In this document: piece by piece, positions 33,285 to 42,505 of the stretch
Numbering within the stretch: position 1 is the stretch's first letter
How the letters are laid out: every line of letters begins with the position of its first letter
Source: Niallia sp. XMNu-256
GTDB lineage: Bacteria; Bacillota; Bacilli; Bacillales; Cytobacillaceae
Reading direction: 5' to 3'
DNA length: 64,000 nt
Assembly: GCF_036670015.1 (NCBI RefSeq)
Contig: NZ_CP137636.1
Location: 3,512,501-3,576,500 of the forward strand
Made by a program: the position numbers and the translations under genes
The notes under the pieces: generated by a model
What the model was told of the DNA's origin: nothing
The model's input: the letters and a program-made list of their open reading frames with translations, nothing else
The model's database searches: none

Positions 33285-34379
33285 TTAATAGACCGCTTCT
33301 CCTGAATCCAGTAGTGTCTGGATAGTAACGAATGTATATCCTTGGGCACTCAGTTCATCGATGATTTGCGGAAGTGCTTCAACTGTCCCATCCAGCAAGC
33401 CACCAGCTTGGAAATTATGTTGCAACATAATTCCCCCTGGAGCAGTTTGGTTTCTAACAATTTCTAAAATCCTTTCGGCTGACATTCCGCTCCAATCCAA
33501 TGTGTCCACAGACCAACCGATCCCTCTCAGCCCCATTTGACTTAATGCAGCTCTGTCAGCTTTTGTAACTGCACCATAAGGTGGACGAAATAGATCTGAT
33601 TTTTTCCCAATCACTCTTTCCAGTACTTGCTGGGTGGATTGGATTTCTTTCCTCACATCTGCTGACCAACTTTGTTTCAAATTAGGGTGGGACCATGTAT
33701 GGTTGCCAAATGAATGACCTTCATTCACAATCCGTTTCATCATATCTGGGTATTGATTGACTTTTTCACCCATAACAAAGAATGTGGCTGGCACGCCCTT
33801 CTCTTTTAAGACATCAAGAATCATTGGCGTATAATAATCTTCTGGGCCATCATCAAAAGTAAGAGCTACAAGCTTTTTAGAACTTTTTACCGAGCTGATG
33901 AGTTTCTTGGACTCTGGAATATTTGTTGTAATGTATGTTCGATTCGATTTGGCATCATACCGAACGCCCATATCTAACTTCCTCACAACATCGATTAGGG
34001 GAATAAATACTTTTCCGTCAAATTCAAACGGTTCTGTTGCTAAAACCCCTCTTTTCCATGTCCCTGTTCTACGATCATAATCATCCGTAAATTTCTCTCC
34101 TACCGGTGCAGCAAACTTAATTCCTTTTGCTTGAAAAACAACAGAGCGCCACTTCGGATCCCAATCTACAAGGACACCGGCATGCTTTAAAAATTGCGCA
34201 GGCACAAGCAAATGACCATTTCCCATTGCATACTTCGTCTTATACGGTTTTCCATCAAAATAAATCTGTGCCTCAGGCAGTTCTGACTCATTTGCCAAGC
34301 CTGTTGCTGGTATAAAAGCAAATAAAAGAGCAAAAAGACAAGTAAAGATCCCCAGTTGTTTCGTCAAGCTATTTTTCAT
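33285..34379 (-). CDS. Secreted polysaccharide deacetylase
   Basis: A 364-aa protein with signal peptide (LGIFTCLFALLFAFIPATGL). Residues 35-155 are a copper-amine-oxidase-N-like stalk domain (IYFDGKPYKTKYAMGNGHLL). Residues 165-364 form the NodB catalytic domain: TFDDGPE, HTWSHP, RPPYG, VDTLDWS and LQHN hold the metal and catalytic residues. Likely substrates are peptidoglycan or another cell-wall amino sugar. No operon partner; neighbours are separated by repeats. Confidence 0.88.
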   Translation of the reverse strand: MKNSLTKQLGIFTCLFALLFAFIPATGLANESELPEAQIYFDGKPYKTKYAMGNGHLLVPAQFLKHAGVLVDWDPKWRSVVFQAKGIKFAAPVGEKFTDDYDRRTGTWKRGVLATEPFEFDGKVFIPLIDVVRKLDMGVRYDAKSNRTYITTNIPESKKLISSVKSSKKLVALTFDDGPEDYYTPMILDVLKEKGVPATFFVMGEKVNQYPDMMKRIVNEGHSFGNHTWSHPNLKQSWSADVRKEIQSTQQVLERVIGKKSDLFRPPYGAVTKADRAALSQMGLRGIGWSVDTLDWSGMSAERILEIVRNQTAPGGIMLQHNFQAGGLLDGTVEALPQIIDELSAQGYTFVTIQTLLDSGEAVY

Positions 34380-34472
34380 TGTTTCAACTCCTTATCATCA
34401 TTAAGTATCCAGACAAAAATATGGATACATTTGATAAGGTTTCCTATTCTTTGGAAAAATATCTATAATAGA

Positions 34473-34494
34473 TTCGGGGCGTCACTGTGACCTG
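34473..34494. repeat. Intergenic TTCGGGGCGTCACTGTGACC motif, copy c
   Basis: Identical over 20 bases to copy a. It lies upstream of the deacetylase gene. Confidence 0.6.
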
Positions 34495-34546
34495 TCGTAA
34501 ATACTTTAACAAACCTTTTCATCCATTACTATTTTTTTGAAAACAG

Positions 34547-34597
34547 AAAATCCCCCATTTGAAAGGATAGGACCCTATCAAAAAATCGGGGGATTTT
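34547..34597 (-). terminator. Terminator of the 45-aa membrane peptide gene
   Basis: AAAATCCCCC and GGGGGATTTT form a perfect outer stem; ATAGG / CCTAT adds an inner one. On the minus strand it begins 2 bp after the peptide stop codon and runs into TTTTCTGTTTTC. Confidence 0.75.
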
Positions 34598-34598
34598 A

Positions 34599-34736
34599 TC
34601 AGGTAAATAAAGATTGCACAGATTCAGGCAGTAGCTGAAAGAACAATCCTTGATATTGAATATCTAGAAAAGCAGCAATGCCAAGAACAATGATACCTAT
34701 TATAAAAAGTAGCTTTCTCTTTAGACCCCGTTTCAA
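34599..34736 (-). CDS. Small single-pass membrane peptide, 45 aa
   Basis: A TTG start at 34736 lies 6-7 bases after GGAGGAG on the minus strand. The peptide begins MKRGLKRKLLFIIGIIVLGI: a basic N-terminus, one hydrophobic helix (about residues 9-24), then an amphipathic tail ending LLPESVQSLFT. A terminator follows at once, so this is a complete single-gene unit. No family recognised; small membrane regulator or toxin-like peptide are possibilities. Confidence 0.6.
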   Translation of the reverse strand: MKRGLKRKLLFIIGIIVLGIAAFLDIQYQGLFFQLLPESVQSLFT

Positions 34737-34825
34737 ACAATTCTCCTCCATCTGAATAAGCGTTTTAATTTGCACATTTAATACTATATGAACCCGTTGA
34801 AAAAGTCTTTAGTTATAAATAGGAA

Positions 34826-34869
34826 ACATTCGCTGTGAAACAGGAATGTTCGGGGCATCACAGGGGACG
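34826..34869. repeat. Intergenic AACATTCGCTGTGAAACA + TTCGGGGCATC motif, copy d
   Basis: The two-block form of copy b with changes in the second block (TTCGGGGCATCACAGGGGACG at 34849-34869). Confidence 0.55.
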
Positions 34870-34913
34870 ACATTCTAAGTAAGTGGGCCTTCTAAGAACA
34901 AGGGAAGTAATGA

Positions 34914-34947
34914 AGGTGGTCAAACAAATGATGTTTGACCACTTTTT
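34914..34947. terminator. Terminator-like hairpin after yknZ
   Basis: GTGGTCAAACA and TGTTTGACCAC form a perfect 11-bp stem. The T-run (TTTTT) is on the plus strand, so on the minus strand it is a weaker stop for the ykn operon. Confidence 0.6.
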
Positions 34948-35032
34948 ACTACTGTGGAACAGGACCTTTCAGGCAGTCTCAGGATCTCTTCAATTCTATT
35001 CAAGCAAAAACTACTTTTTACCTTATAAATAA

Positions 35033-36226
35033 TTACTCATACCGCAGTGATTCAATCGGGTCTAATCTAGATGCTTTGTTTGCTGGCAGGATGCCAAACA
35101 CGATTCCAATCACCATCGAGAATAGGACACCTCCTGCGATTACTGGCCAGGATATGAGGGCTGGCCATCCGGCGAACGAGGAGACGATGGTGGCTGCTCC
35201 CCAACCTAATAATATCCCCATGCCACCGCCAATTAAGGTGAGGGTGACAGATTCAATTAGAAATTGTACGAGAATTTGTCCCCGGGTGGCTCCAAGTGCC
35301 ATCCGTACCCCGATTTCACGAGTCCGTTCAGTTACAGAAACAAGCATGATATTCATAACTCCAATGCCACCTACGAGGAGAGAAATTCCAGCGATACTGC
35401 TAATAATAATCGTCATAATCTTGGTGATTTGGCCTACACTAGCAGCAATTTCCTCCATGTTAAGAACTTGATAGGCATCTTCTTTATCATGCATGCGGTT
35501 TAATAAGTCAGCCGCCTTTTTTCCAGCTGTTTCTAAGTCCTCTGGATTTGCAGCCTGTAAGGTGACTGCACTCAAGTCATTGGAAGCAAAAATGGTACGC
35601 CATGTGTTCCATGGTAGGTAGACTTCATTGGCTCCAAACGAGAAAATACCAGTTGTTTCTGCGAGAACTCCGACAATTTCAACAGGCTGGGAGCGAATAA
35701 AGATCACTTGACCGATTGGATTTTCGCCGTCAAATAAATCTTCTTGAAAATTTGCACTTACGACTGCAACACGCCGACCGCCGAGAAAATCAGCATCTAA
35801 TAGATTTCTACCGGTTGTTACCTCTAGTCCATTTACATCCAAGTAGGCTTGGTTAATTCCCGTTATGGACGAGTCTAATTGTTCCTCACGATAGCGAACA
35901 CTAGCAAATTCCGATGAGGTTGCAACAACTTTTGACACTTCCGGAATGTTATCAATGGCGCGGATATCCTCCTGCGTAAATGGATTATTCATCATGGCAT
36001 TCGAGTCAGCTAGCATTTCCTCCTCTGAAGGCATATAAAATAACTCAATCGTATTTCCAGAACCGACAATTTGCGATTTCAACATCGCTTCCCCACCTTG
36101 TCCAATGGCAACAACGGTGATGACGGAACCGACACCAATGATGATCCCAATCATCGTTAAAATTGAGCGCATCTTATGGGCAAGGAGAGAGGAGAGCGCC
36201 ATTTTCATGTTTTCAGCTAAACTCAT
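35033..36226 (-). CDS. yknZ: MacB/FtsX-type ABC permease, YknZ-like
   Basis: A 397-aa permease: one N-terminal membrane helix (MRSILTMIGIIIGVGSVITV), a large extracytoplasmic MacB_PCD domain of about 230 residues, and three C-terminal helices including GIGVMNIMLVSVTERTREIG, the conserved FtsX segment. With YknY, YknX and YknW it forms a four-part exporter that in B. subtilis protects against the SDP cannibalism toxin. Its ATG overlaps the yknY stop (ATGA). Confidence 0.88.
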   Translation of the reverse strand: MSLAENMKMALSSLLAHKMRSILTMIGIIIGVGSVITVVAIGQGGEAMLKSQIVGSGNTIELFYMPSEEEMLADSNAMMNNPFTQEDIRAIDNIPEVSKVVATSSEFASVRYREEQLDSSITGINQAYLDVNGLEVTTGRNLLDADFLGGRRVAVVSANFQEDLFDGENPIGQVIFIRSQPVEIVGVLAETTGIFSFGANEVYLPWNTWRTIFASNDLSAVTLQAANPEDLETAGKKAADLLNRMHDKEDAYQVLNMEEIAASVGQITKIMTIIISSIAGISLLVGGIGVMNIMLVSVTERTREIGVRMALGATRGQILVQFLIESVTLTLIGGGMGILLGWGAATIVSSFAGWPALISWPVIAGGVLFSMVIGIVFGILPANKASRLDPIESLRYE

Positions 36227-36918
36227 TCATGGCTCCCTCCTTTGACAAGGGAATCATCCTGCATGATCAGGCCGTCACGAACAAATACAGTTCTTCCGGC
36301 ATATTCAGCCACTTCGCTTTCATGGGTAACGAGAATAATCGTCGTTCCTTCCCGATTCAGCAACGTGAAAAGCTCCATAATTTGTACACTTGTTTTCGAA
36401 TCAAGTGCTCCGGTCGGTTCGTCTGCTAAAATCAAATCTGGATTGTTGACAATGGCACGGGCAATGGCCACCCGTTGTTTTTGACCGCCTGATAATTCAT
36501 TCGGCAAATGCCCCATCCGATCGCCAAGCCCGACTTTTACTAGTGCATCAGCGGCGCGTTCTTCTCGCTCTTTCTTTTTAACCCCTGCGTAAATCATTGG
36601 CAGCTCTACGTTTTTTAACGCATTCAACCGAGGCAACAGTTGGAATTGTTGAAATACAAACCCAATTGATTGATTTCGAACACGGGCCAATTCATTCTCG
36701 TCGTATTCGGAAACCAACACTTCATTCAGGTAATATTTACCGCTTGTCGGACGATCGAGGCAACCGATCATATTCATGATTGTCGACTTTCCTGAACCCG
36801 ATGGCCCCATAATTGCGGTAAATTCTCCTCTTCCAATGTGGAGATCAATTCCTTTCAGCACATCGACCTGCTCTTTACCGATCGTGTAGCTTTTTCTTAG
36901 CCCTTTCAGGGTGATCAT
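36223..36918 (-). CDS. yknY: ABC transporter ATP-binding protein, YknY-like
   Basis: A 231-aa ATPase of the LolD/MacB group. Walker A is GPSGSGKST, signature LSGGQKQRVAIARA, Walker B LILADEPTGALD, with the H-loop VTHE. Length is normal. It overlaps yknX upstream and yknZ downstream by 4 bases each, so the three are translationally coupled. Confidence 0.92.
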   Translation of the reverse strand: MITLKGLRKSYTIGKEQVDVLKGIDLHIGRGEFTAIMGPSGSGKSTIMNMIGCLDRPTSGKYYLNEVLVSEYDENELARVRNQSIGFVFQQFQLLPRLNALKNVELPMIYAGVKKKEREERAADALVKVGLGDRMGHLPNELSGGQKQRVAIARAIVNNPDLILADEPTGALDSKTSVQIMELFTLLNREGTTIILVTHESEVAEYAGRTVFVRDGLIMQDDSLVKGGSHE

Positions 36919-38018
36919 TTCACGTTCACTTCCATTCCAGACGTGACATCATCCCCTGGTTCCACCAAGACTTGATCCTCTTTTTTTAATCCACTTATAA
37001 TTTCAATGTGTTCATCTGACACCAAGCCTACTTTTACTTCTTGTTTTTTCGTTTTTCCGTCGACAACCTTAAACACGTAGTTTTCAGCATCTTCTTGCTT
37101 AACGGCAGTAAGTGGAAGAGTCTGGGCCTTCCGTTCATCTGTAACGATCTCCATGACCATTTGGAAACCCGGCTTTAGACTCATATTTTGTGCATTAACG
37201 GTCACTTCAATGGGATATTGAACACCTGTCTCTTCCAATCCCATCGCTTCCTCCGGTAGATAAGCAATAAAACTAACCTTGCCAGTCCATGATTCCCCTG
37301 GCATCGCATCTGAAGTTAAGACAACATCCTGATCCTGCTGGATTTTTAACGTATCATATTCAGAGAGAGTTCCTTTGACAATTAATTGATCCAATGTTCC
37401 AATTTGCATAATTGACTGCGGCTGAGCTGCTGCTGCACCTGCTCCTGTGGACGCATCTTTATGAATGGAGACAACTTTTCCATCCATATCACTTCTGACG
37501 GTGAGTTCTGCTATTTGTTCTTCAATGCTTTGTTTTTGTAACCCGAGCTGCTCCATTTCAAGTCTAGCTTGCTTCACTTGCAAATTGACTTGATCTCGTT
37601 CGGCTTCTACCATTTCATTTTCTTTTTCTTCTTTTAATTGTTTATTAAGATCACTTAACTGATCTTGCAAACTGTTCAATTGCAGTTGACTTGATTGTCG
37701 CTGTAGGTTATTTTGTCTTTTTTCAAGATCAAGTGCATTATTTTCATAGCGAAAAAGAGGGTCACCCGCTTTAACATCGGCTCCTTCTTCCACATAATAT
37801 TCAACGATTTTCCCTTTTTCAGGTGAAAAATAAATCGTTTGTTGATTTGCGAGCCTTAATGTCCCAGGGGTCATAACTTGTTCAGTAATCGTTTCTTCCT
37901 TTAAGGTTGTCACTTTCATTGTCACATTTCCGGCTTGGACATTTTTCCAAATATTAATCCCAAAGAGGAGGGCAATAACTGCCACAACCCCAATGGCGAT
38001 CCAAATCTTTTTTTTCAT
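36915..38018 (-). CDS. yknX: Membrane fusion protein, YknX-like
   Basis: A 367-aa HlyD/RND-type periplasmic adaptor. One N-terminal membrane segment (IAIGVVAVIALLFGINIW) is followed by a lipoyl half-domain, a long coiled coil (about residues 97-150, NNLQRQSSQLQLNSLQDQLS onward), the second half-domain and a beta-barrel part. It links YknY/YknZ to the cell exterior. The gene lies 5 bp after yknW and overlaps yknY. Confidence 0.9.
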   Translation of the reverse strand: MKKKIWIAIGVVAVIALLFGINIWKNVQAGNVTMKVTTLKEETITEQVMTPGTLRLANQQTIYFSPEKGKIVEYYVEEGADVKAGDPLFRYENNALDLEKRQNNLQRQSSQLQLNSLQDQLSDLNKQLKEEKENEMVEAERDQVNLQVKQARLEMEQLGLQKQSIEEQIAELTVRSDMDGKVVSIHKDASTGAGAAAAQPQSIMQIGTLDQLIVKGTLSEYDTLKIQQDQDVVLTSDAMPGESWTGKVSFIAYLPEEAMGLEETGVQYPIEVTVNAQNMSLKPGFQMVMEIVTDERKAQTLPLTAVKQEDAENYVFKVVDGKTKKQEVKVGLVSDEHIEIISGLKKEDQVLVEPGDDVTSGMEVNVK

Positions 38019-38023
38019 AAAAA

Positions 38024-38680
38024 TTAAACACCAACCATTCCACTAACCCCAGCTGCAATCATGGAGAAAATGAGTCCGATGACAAAGAACGCAATGGAAA
38101 TGGTCCATGCTAATCCTTTTGAAAACTCAGCGACTTTATGAAGACCGATAGCGTTCAAAATGACACCCCAAATTGTAAATACTTCAAGTCCAGTTAAAAA
38201 GCCGCCGAGAGCACCTTCCGCTTGAATAATCGATCCTAAGCTTGTATAAATTGTATCGGACGTTCCACCTAAAAGAGCAATTCCGATTCCGTTAATAAGG
38301 ATGCTGAGTGCGGATAAAATCATAATGTATGTATTCATAGAAAATAATTGCTTAAAACTAACTTCTGAGCGTGCGATTTTTGCAATTAAAAAATAGATGA
38401 CTGTAGAAATTAAGATTCCAAAAATGGGTGTAATGATCCCCATAACAATCATTAATACCGAGTTAAATGCTTGCATGCCTGCTAAATCTTCTTCTGATAC
38501 CCCATTGATTTCCGGTATTTTTCCAAAAGAACTTAAATACATGCCGATCACGAAAAGAATCGTGACAATCGCTAATGCTCCCCAAATTCTCGGTCGTTCT
38601 TTAATTCGTTCGAATTGCTCCGTCGGACTCCAGAGGATTCCCCAAATTGACGGTTTCTTTGCTTGTACTTCTTCTGACAT
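38024..38680 (-). CDS. yknW: Yip1-family membrane protein, YknW-like
   Basis: A 218-aa protein with five or six hydrophobic segments of the Yip1 type. The N-terminus has EEVQAKKPSIWGILWSPTEQ, with the W-SPTEQF stretch common in bacterial members. In B. subtilis YknW helps assemble the YknXYZ exporter. The ATG at 38680 is preferred over that at 38689, which sits directly against the GAAAGGG site. It is first in the operon. I did not find a SigW promoter. Confidence 0.85.
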   Translation of the reverse strand: MSEEVQAKKPSIWGILWSPTEQFERIKERPRIWGALAIVTILFVIGMYLSSFGKIPEINGVSEEDLAGMQAFNSVLMIVMGIITPIFGILISTVIYFLIAKIARSEVSFKQLFSMNTYIMILSALSILINGIGIALLGGTSDTIYTSLGSIIQAEGALGGFLTGLEVFTIWGVILNAIGLHKVAEFSKGLAWTISIAFFVIGLIFSMIAAGVSGMVGV

Positions 38681-39053
38681 AATTCCCATCCCTTTCGTTT
38701 TATGTTTTTAATAGGTTAGCAGTGGGCTTAGGTAATTTGACTTTATAAGACGTTGTAATTTAGTAATGTATCCTAAATTCCCCTAACCATCACCCCATAT
38801 TTTTCCAGTTTAGTAGGAAATAATTAACATATTCACTATACCATAAATCGACAGGTTATTTAGAAATTAATCATATTTTTACAATTGATTGGAAGATAAG
38901 CCTGGTCCATTTGGAATGGGTACCTTTGTTTTATTTAAATGTTAGATATGAATGTTCTTTGCCTTTTTTCTTGGTAGGGATTATTAGGCACGTTCATCCT
39001 TTGATTCTTTCTTTTTACTAACAGCGAACTTTATCATTTGGGGCAGATTAATC
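38681..39053. other. Intergenic region, nothing recognised
   Basis: About 370 bp between yknW and the comFC stop. AT-rich; no convincing hairpin, ORF or promoter motif was seen. Confidence 0.4.
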
Positions 39054-39761
39054 TTATCCCCTTGCGATGGTAAGGGATGAAACGGATTTGGCCCCATTTT
39101 GGACAAGAACTTTCGCCGCATGTCTAAGGGTCGATCCGGTTGTATAAATGTCGTCTATGAGAAGAATGGTTTTGCCATCAATCTGGGCATCAATTTCAAG
39201 TTGAAATACTTGTTGTACATGGATTCGTTCATGCCGGGACTTTTTGGATTGTTTTTCAGCATGTGTTCGTTTGAGGATATTAGCTGGAGTTCGTCCCGCT
39301 TCAAGGAGGATGGCTTCCGCTTGGTTGAAGCCTCGTTCATGTAGCCGCTCCTGACTTAATGGGATCGGGACGAGCAAATCGGCTTTTTGTTGAGTTGTAA
39401 TCTTTAGGACCTTTTCTGAAAAAATCTTAGCTAGAATATAGTCACCTCTATATTTGTAACATGCAATTACCTCTTGGAGAAACCCATTATACATGTAAAA
39501 GGATTCATTTTTTTCGAGACACCCTTTCCACTCTGGGTCCTCTTCCCAGCGAATACAGTCAGAACAGTGATCGTCCTTAATGAATCGAGGTTCTAGGTGT
39601 TCAAAGGAGCGCCCACAGATGAGACATGTTTTTCCCTCGATTTCCTGTAGCTTATCCTTGCATGCTTCACATAGTGTTTCTTGCTTTTCCTTAGCAACCA
39701 GTGCTTGCCAACCGATTTTGGGAATGATTTTGGTGTGGCAGATGAGGCAGTAGTCGAGCAT
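39054..39761 (-). CDS. comFC: Competence protein ComFC
   Basis: A 235-aa protein from the ATG at 39761, preceded by AAAAGGACGG; a longer reading to 39797 lacks a site. Four CxxC pairs at 5/8, 31/34, 46/49 and 66/69 form zinc fingers. The PRPP-binding type motif ILLIDDIYTTGSTLRHA lies near 196-212. ComFC acts with the ComFA helicase in DNA uptake. It follows comFA by 73 bp with no room for comFB. Confidence 0.9.
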   Translation of the reverse strand: MLDYCLICHTKIIPKIGWQALVAKEKQETLCEACKDKLQEIEGKTCLICGRSFEHLEPRFIKDDHCSDCIRWEEDPEWKGCLEKNESFYMYNGFLQEVIACYKYRGDYILAKIFSEKVLKITTQQKADLLVPIPLSQERLHERGFNQAEAILLEAGRTPANILKRTHAEKQSKKSRHERIHVQQVFQLEIDAQIDGKTILLIDDIYTTGSTLRHAAKVLVQNGAKSVSSLTIARG

Positions 39762-39834
39762 GGGATCCGTCCTTTTTAGTATATTTCTATTTTCCATGAA
39801 CTTCTTGATAATTCCTCTTTACTAAACCTTCCCC

Positions 39835-41340
39835 TTAATCATCAATCAACCCCTTCTCCCTGGCCTCTTGATTCATAGAGATAATTTGCCTTCGGGATTT
39901 GACCATGGCATTTGTTTTTCCGTGGTGGAAAAATGTGATGTTACCTGTCGGGTAATGAGGACTTCGGCCAACACGACCGGCAATTTGGACAAGGGCACTT
40001 TCAGTAAATATGTGATCTTCTGCTCCAAATACAGCTACGTCTAGATTTGGAAAGGTAACTCCGCGTTCAAGAATCGTCGTTGTTAAGAGGAGAGGAATTT
40101 CTTTGTCACGCATCCTTTGGACTTTTTCCTTTCGTTGAGGATCTTCTGCATGAACAGCTTCTATTTTTGGATGAATACTTGTGAGAATGGGGAGTAATTG
40201 TTCCATAAGCTCTATTCGTGGAAAAAATAGCAGGGCTTGTTTTTGTGATTGAATTCGTTCTGTTATCCAATCTAGAACGTTAGGAGGCAACCTTCCTTTC
40301 TTTAGCCTTTTTCTCCAATCTCCACACCACCTAAATACGGGAATAGGTAGAGAGTAACGGTGAAAACGGGCTGGAATGGTGACAAACTTTCTTTTTCCAC
40401 GAAGACATTCTTTTTGCCATTGTTCGTTTGGAGTGGCGGTTAAATAGATAATGGCAGAAGCTGATTTGCGGGCTTGTTCCACTGCATACTGCAGCGAAGG
40501 ATCGACAGAGTAGGGAAAGGCATCCACTTCATCTAAAATAACCACATCAAACGCCTTGTAAAAGCGGAGCAGCTGGTGGGTTGTAGCAATCGTTAAGGGA
40601 GCAGAGAGGTGACGGTCCTCACTTCCACCATATAAAGTCGCGACGGTGGTAGTGGGAAAAACTGTTTTCAGCCGCGGTGAAAGCTCGAGAACGACATCTG
40701 TTCGTGGTGTCGCCAAGCAAACTCGCTTACCAGCTTGTAATGCCTGGTTAATTCCATTAAATAATACCTCTGTTTTACCCGCTCCACATACCGCCCAAAC
40801 GAGCAAGGGATCGAGTTGGTTGACCGCTTCGACCACTTGCTGGGATGCAATGGATTGTCCTTCGGATAAAGTTCCCGTCCAATGAAGAGGTGCTTCAGCG
40901 ATTTCGGTTTGAAGCGGGACAGGGCCAGACCAATTGATTAGCGGGGTGCATGTGCTTGTCCGCCCCATCATAATGCAATTGCGGCAGTACGTACAGATTT
41001 CATCGCAGCGAGCACATGGGAATTGAGCAAATAGATGTGATGCTTTATTGCCACATCGAACACAGGTCGGTTGGTTGTTTTCAATCATGATGCTTTTACG
41101 ATATTGAAGATAACCATTTTCATAGTGGGACTGGATGGTGTCGATTGGAAAAGGAAGATCGCTAGGGAGTAATTGCTTTCCGATTAACATGGATTGAAGT
41201 TCTTTATTATAGATAAAATTGGGGTTTAGTGGTGGTTGCGGGATTTGGCTGAGTTGAGAGATTGGCTTTGAGTTTGTATTTGCTGTTGTTCGTAATAGGG
41301 CTTCTGGAATCAATCGTTCGTTTTGAATAGAGAATCGCAT
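39835..41340 (-). CDS. comFA: Late competence helicase ComFA
   Basis: A 501-aa DEAD-box-like ATPase. Zinc-binding cysteines occur at 93, 96, 109, 112, 116, 119 and 122. Walker A is GAGKTE at 186-191 and motif II DEVD within LDEVDAFPY. Motif VI is QIAGRVGRS. It drives single-stranded DNA import in transformation. The ATG at 41340 has GAGGTGG 5 bases before it; the longer GTG reading is inside that site. A SigA promoter lies 33 bp upstream. Confidence 0.93.
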   Translation of the reverse strand: MRFSIQNERLIPEALLRTTANTNSKPISQLSQIPQPPLNPNFIYNKELQSMLIGKQLLPSDLPFPIDTIQSHYENGYLQYRKSIMIENNQPTCVRCGNKASHLFAQFPCARCDEICTYCRNCIMMGRTSTCTPLINWSGPVPLQTEIAEAPLHWTGTLSEGQSIASQQVVEAVNQLDPLLVWAVCGAGKTEVLFNGINQALQAGKRVCLATPRTDVVLELSPRLKTVFPTTTVATLYGGSEDRHLSAPLTIATTHQLLRFYKAFDVVILDEVDAFPYSVDPSLQYAVEQARKSASAIIYLTATPNEQWQKECLRGKRKFVTIPARFHRYSLPIPVFRWCGDWRKRLKKGRLPPNVLDWITERIQSQKQALLFFPRIELMEQLLPILTSIHPKIEAVHAEDPQRKEKVQRMRDKEIPLLLTTTILERGVTFPNLDVAVFGAEDHIFTESALVQIAGRVGRSPHYPTGNITFFHHGKTNAMVKSRRQIISMNQEAREKGLIDD

Positions 41341-41372
41341 GGGAACCACCTCAGTTTCATTTGTTGATGTTT

Positions 41373-41401
41373 ATTATAGTGGGGATTGTGTGGGATTGTA
41401 A
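41373..41401 (-). promoter_or_regulatory. Promoter of comFA-comFC
   Basis: Minus strand TTACAA (41396-41401), 17 bp, TATAAT (41373-41378). ComK boxes (A4-N5-T4 pairs) were looked for; only a weak TAAATGGTAGTTTC match was seen further upstream. Confidence 0.6.
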
Positions 41402-41639
41402 TCATTTGTACTTCTGAAACTACCATTTAATTGATTCTATATTGGACTATAAAGTTATTTTTCTCAAGAGCTCGTTTTTTGATGCTATTTCGGACAATAT
41501 TACTATTTTTGGCAAACGCACCTCTTTTTTGTGCTATTCCTGCTTAATACTACCATTCTGATAGCCCTTCCTAGCTTTTGGTTGTATCCCAAGAAAATGG
41601 CGTCATTTATGTTGCTAGGTCTATCAAAAAACAGATATA
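41402..41639. other. Intergenic region upstream of comFA
   Basis: About 240 bp of AT-rich sequence. It may contain ComK sites that are too degenerate to call. No ORF seen. Confidence 0.35.
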
Positions 41640-41661
41640 ACGAGGCCAACTAGAGCCTCGT
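41640..41661 (-). terminator. Terminator of degV
   Basis: ACGAGGC pairs with GCCTCGT around 8 bases; the minus strand continues TATATCTGTTTTTT. It starts 4 bp after the degV stop. Confidence 0.65.
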
Positions 41662-41665
41662 CACT

Positions 41666-42505
41666 TTATTTTTTTACCCATGCTAACCCCATTGAACCTT
41701 CGCCGAGATGGGTTCCGGTGACGGCTCCAAAGAAACTGATTTGAAACTCAACATTTGGAAGCAATGCTTCGAGCTCTGTTTTCCAAGCATGAGCTTCATT
41801 TGCTCGGTTCGCATGGATGATGACAGCTTCATATGCTTCGCCACTTTTTGCATCTTCTGTAATTAACTCTATCATGCGTTTCATGGCTTTTTTACGGGTA
41901 CGGATTTTTTCAAAGGGGACGATGACTTTATTTTCAAAATGAAGAAGCGGCTTTACTTGCAGCAATCCCCCGATTAATGCCTGCGCGCTTGATAAACGCC
42001 CTCCTCGTTGTAAATGAGATAAGTCATCCACCATAAAATAAGCTCTTAAGGATGTCTTCATTTCTTGAAGGCGAGCAAGAATCTCTTGCGGAGATTTCTC
42101 TTGCATAGCCATTTTGGCAGCCTCGATCACGTAAAAACCTTGAGCCATACAGCTAACCTCGGAATCAAATGAAAACACCTCAGTCCCTTCTACCATCTGA
42201 CCAGCAGTAACTGAACCTTGGTACGTACCACTAACGCCGCTTGATAGATGAATACTTATGACAGCATCGTGATCGTTCGACAACTTTTCATATAATGCAA
42301 TAAATTCACCAGTTGATGGTTGTGAGGTTTTTGGCAATTCCTTTTGTTTCACTACTTGATAAAATTCTTCTGCCGTAAGCTCTATTTCTTCGCGATACGA
42401 TTCCCCGCCAAAAATAACACTTAACGGAATGATGTGTATATGTAAATCAGCGGCTACATCTTTGGGAAGATAAGCCGTACTATCGGTAACAATCGCTGTT
42501 TTCAT
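41666..42505 (-). CDS. DegV-family fatty-acid-binding protein (YviA)
   Basis: A 279-aa protein from the ATG at 42505, which has GGAAGG upstream; the reading to 42580 lacks a site. AIVTDSTAYLP at the N-terminus and TSQPSTGEFIALYEKL near 75-90 are DegV signatures. Members bind fatty acids as FakB subunits in relatives. Position between comFA and degU matches B. subtilis yviA. The degU-side neighbour here is sda. Confidence 0.9.
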   Translation of the reverse strand: MKTAIVTDSTAYLPKDVAADLHIHIIPLSVIFGGESYREEIELTAEEFYQVVKQKELPKTSQPSTGEFIALYEKLSNDHDAVISIHLSSGVSGTYQGSVTAGQMVEGTEVFSFDSEVSCMAQGFYVIEAAKMAMQEKSPQEILARLQEMKTSLRAYFMVDDLSHLQRGGRLSSAQALIGGLLQVKPLLHFENKVIVPFEKIRTRKKAMKRMIELITEDAKSGEAYEAVIIHANRANEAHAWKTELEALLPNVEFQISFFGAVTGTHLGEGSMGLAWVKK

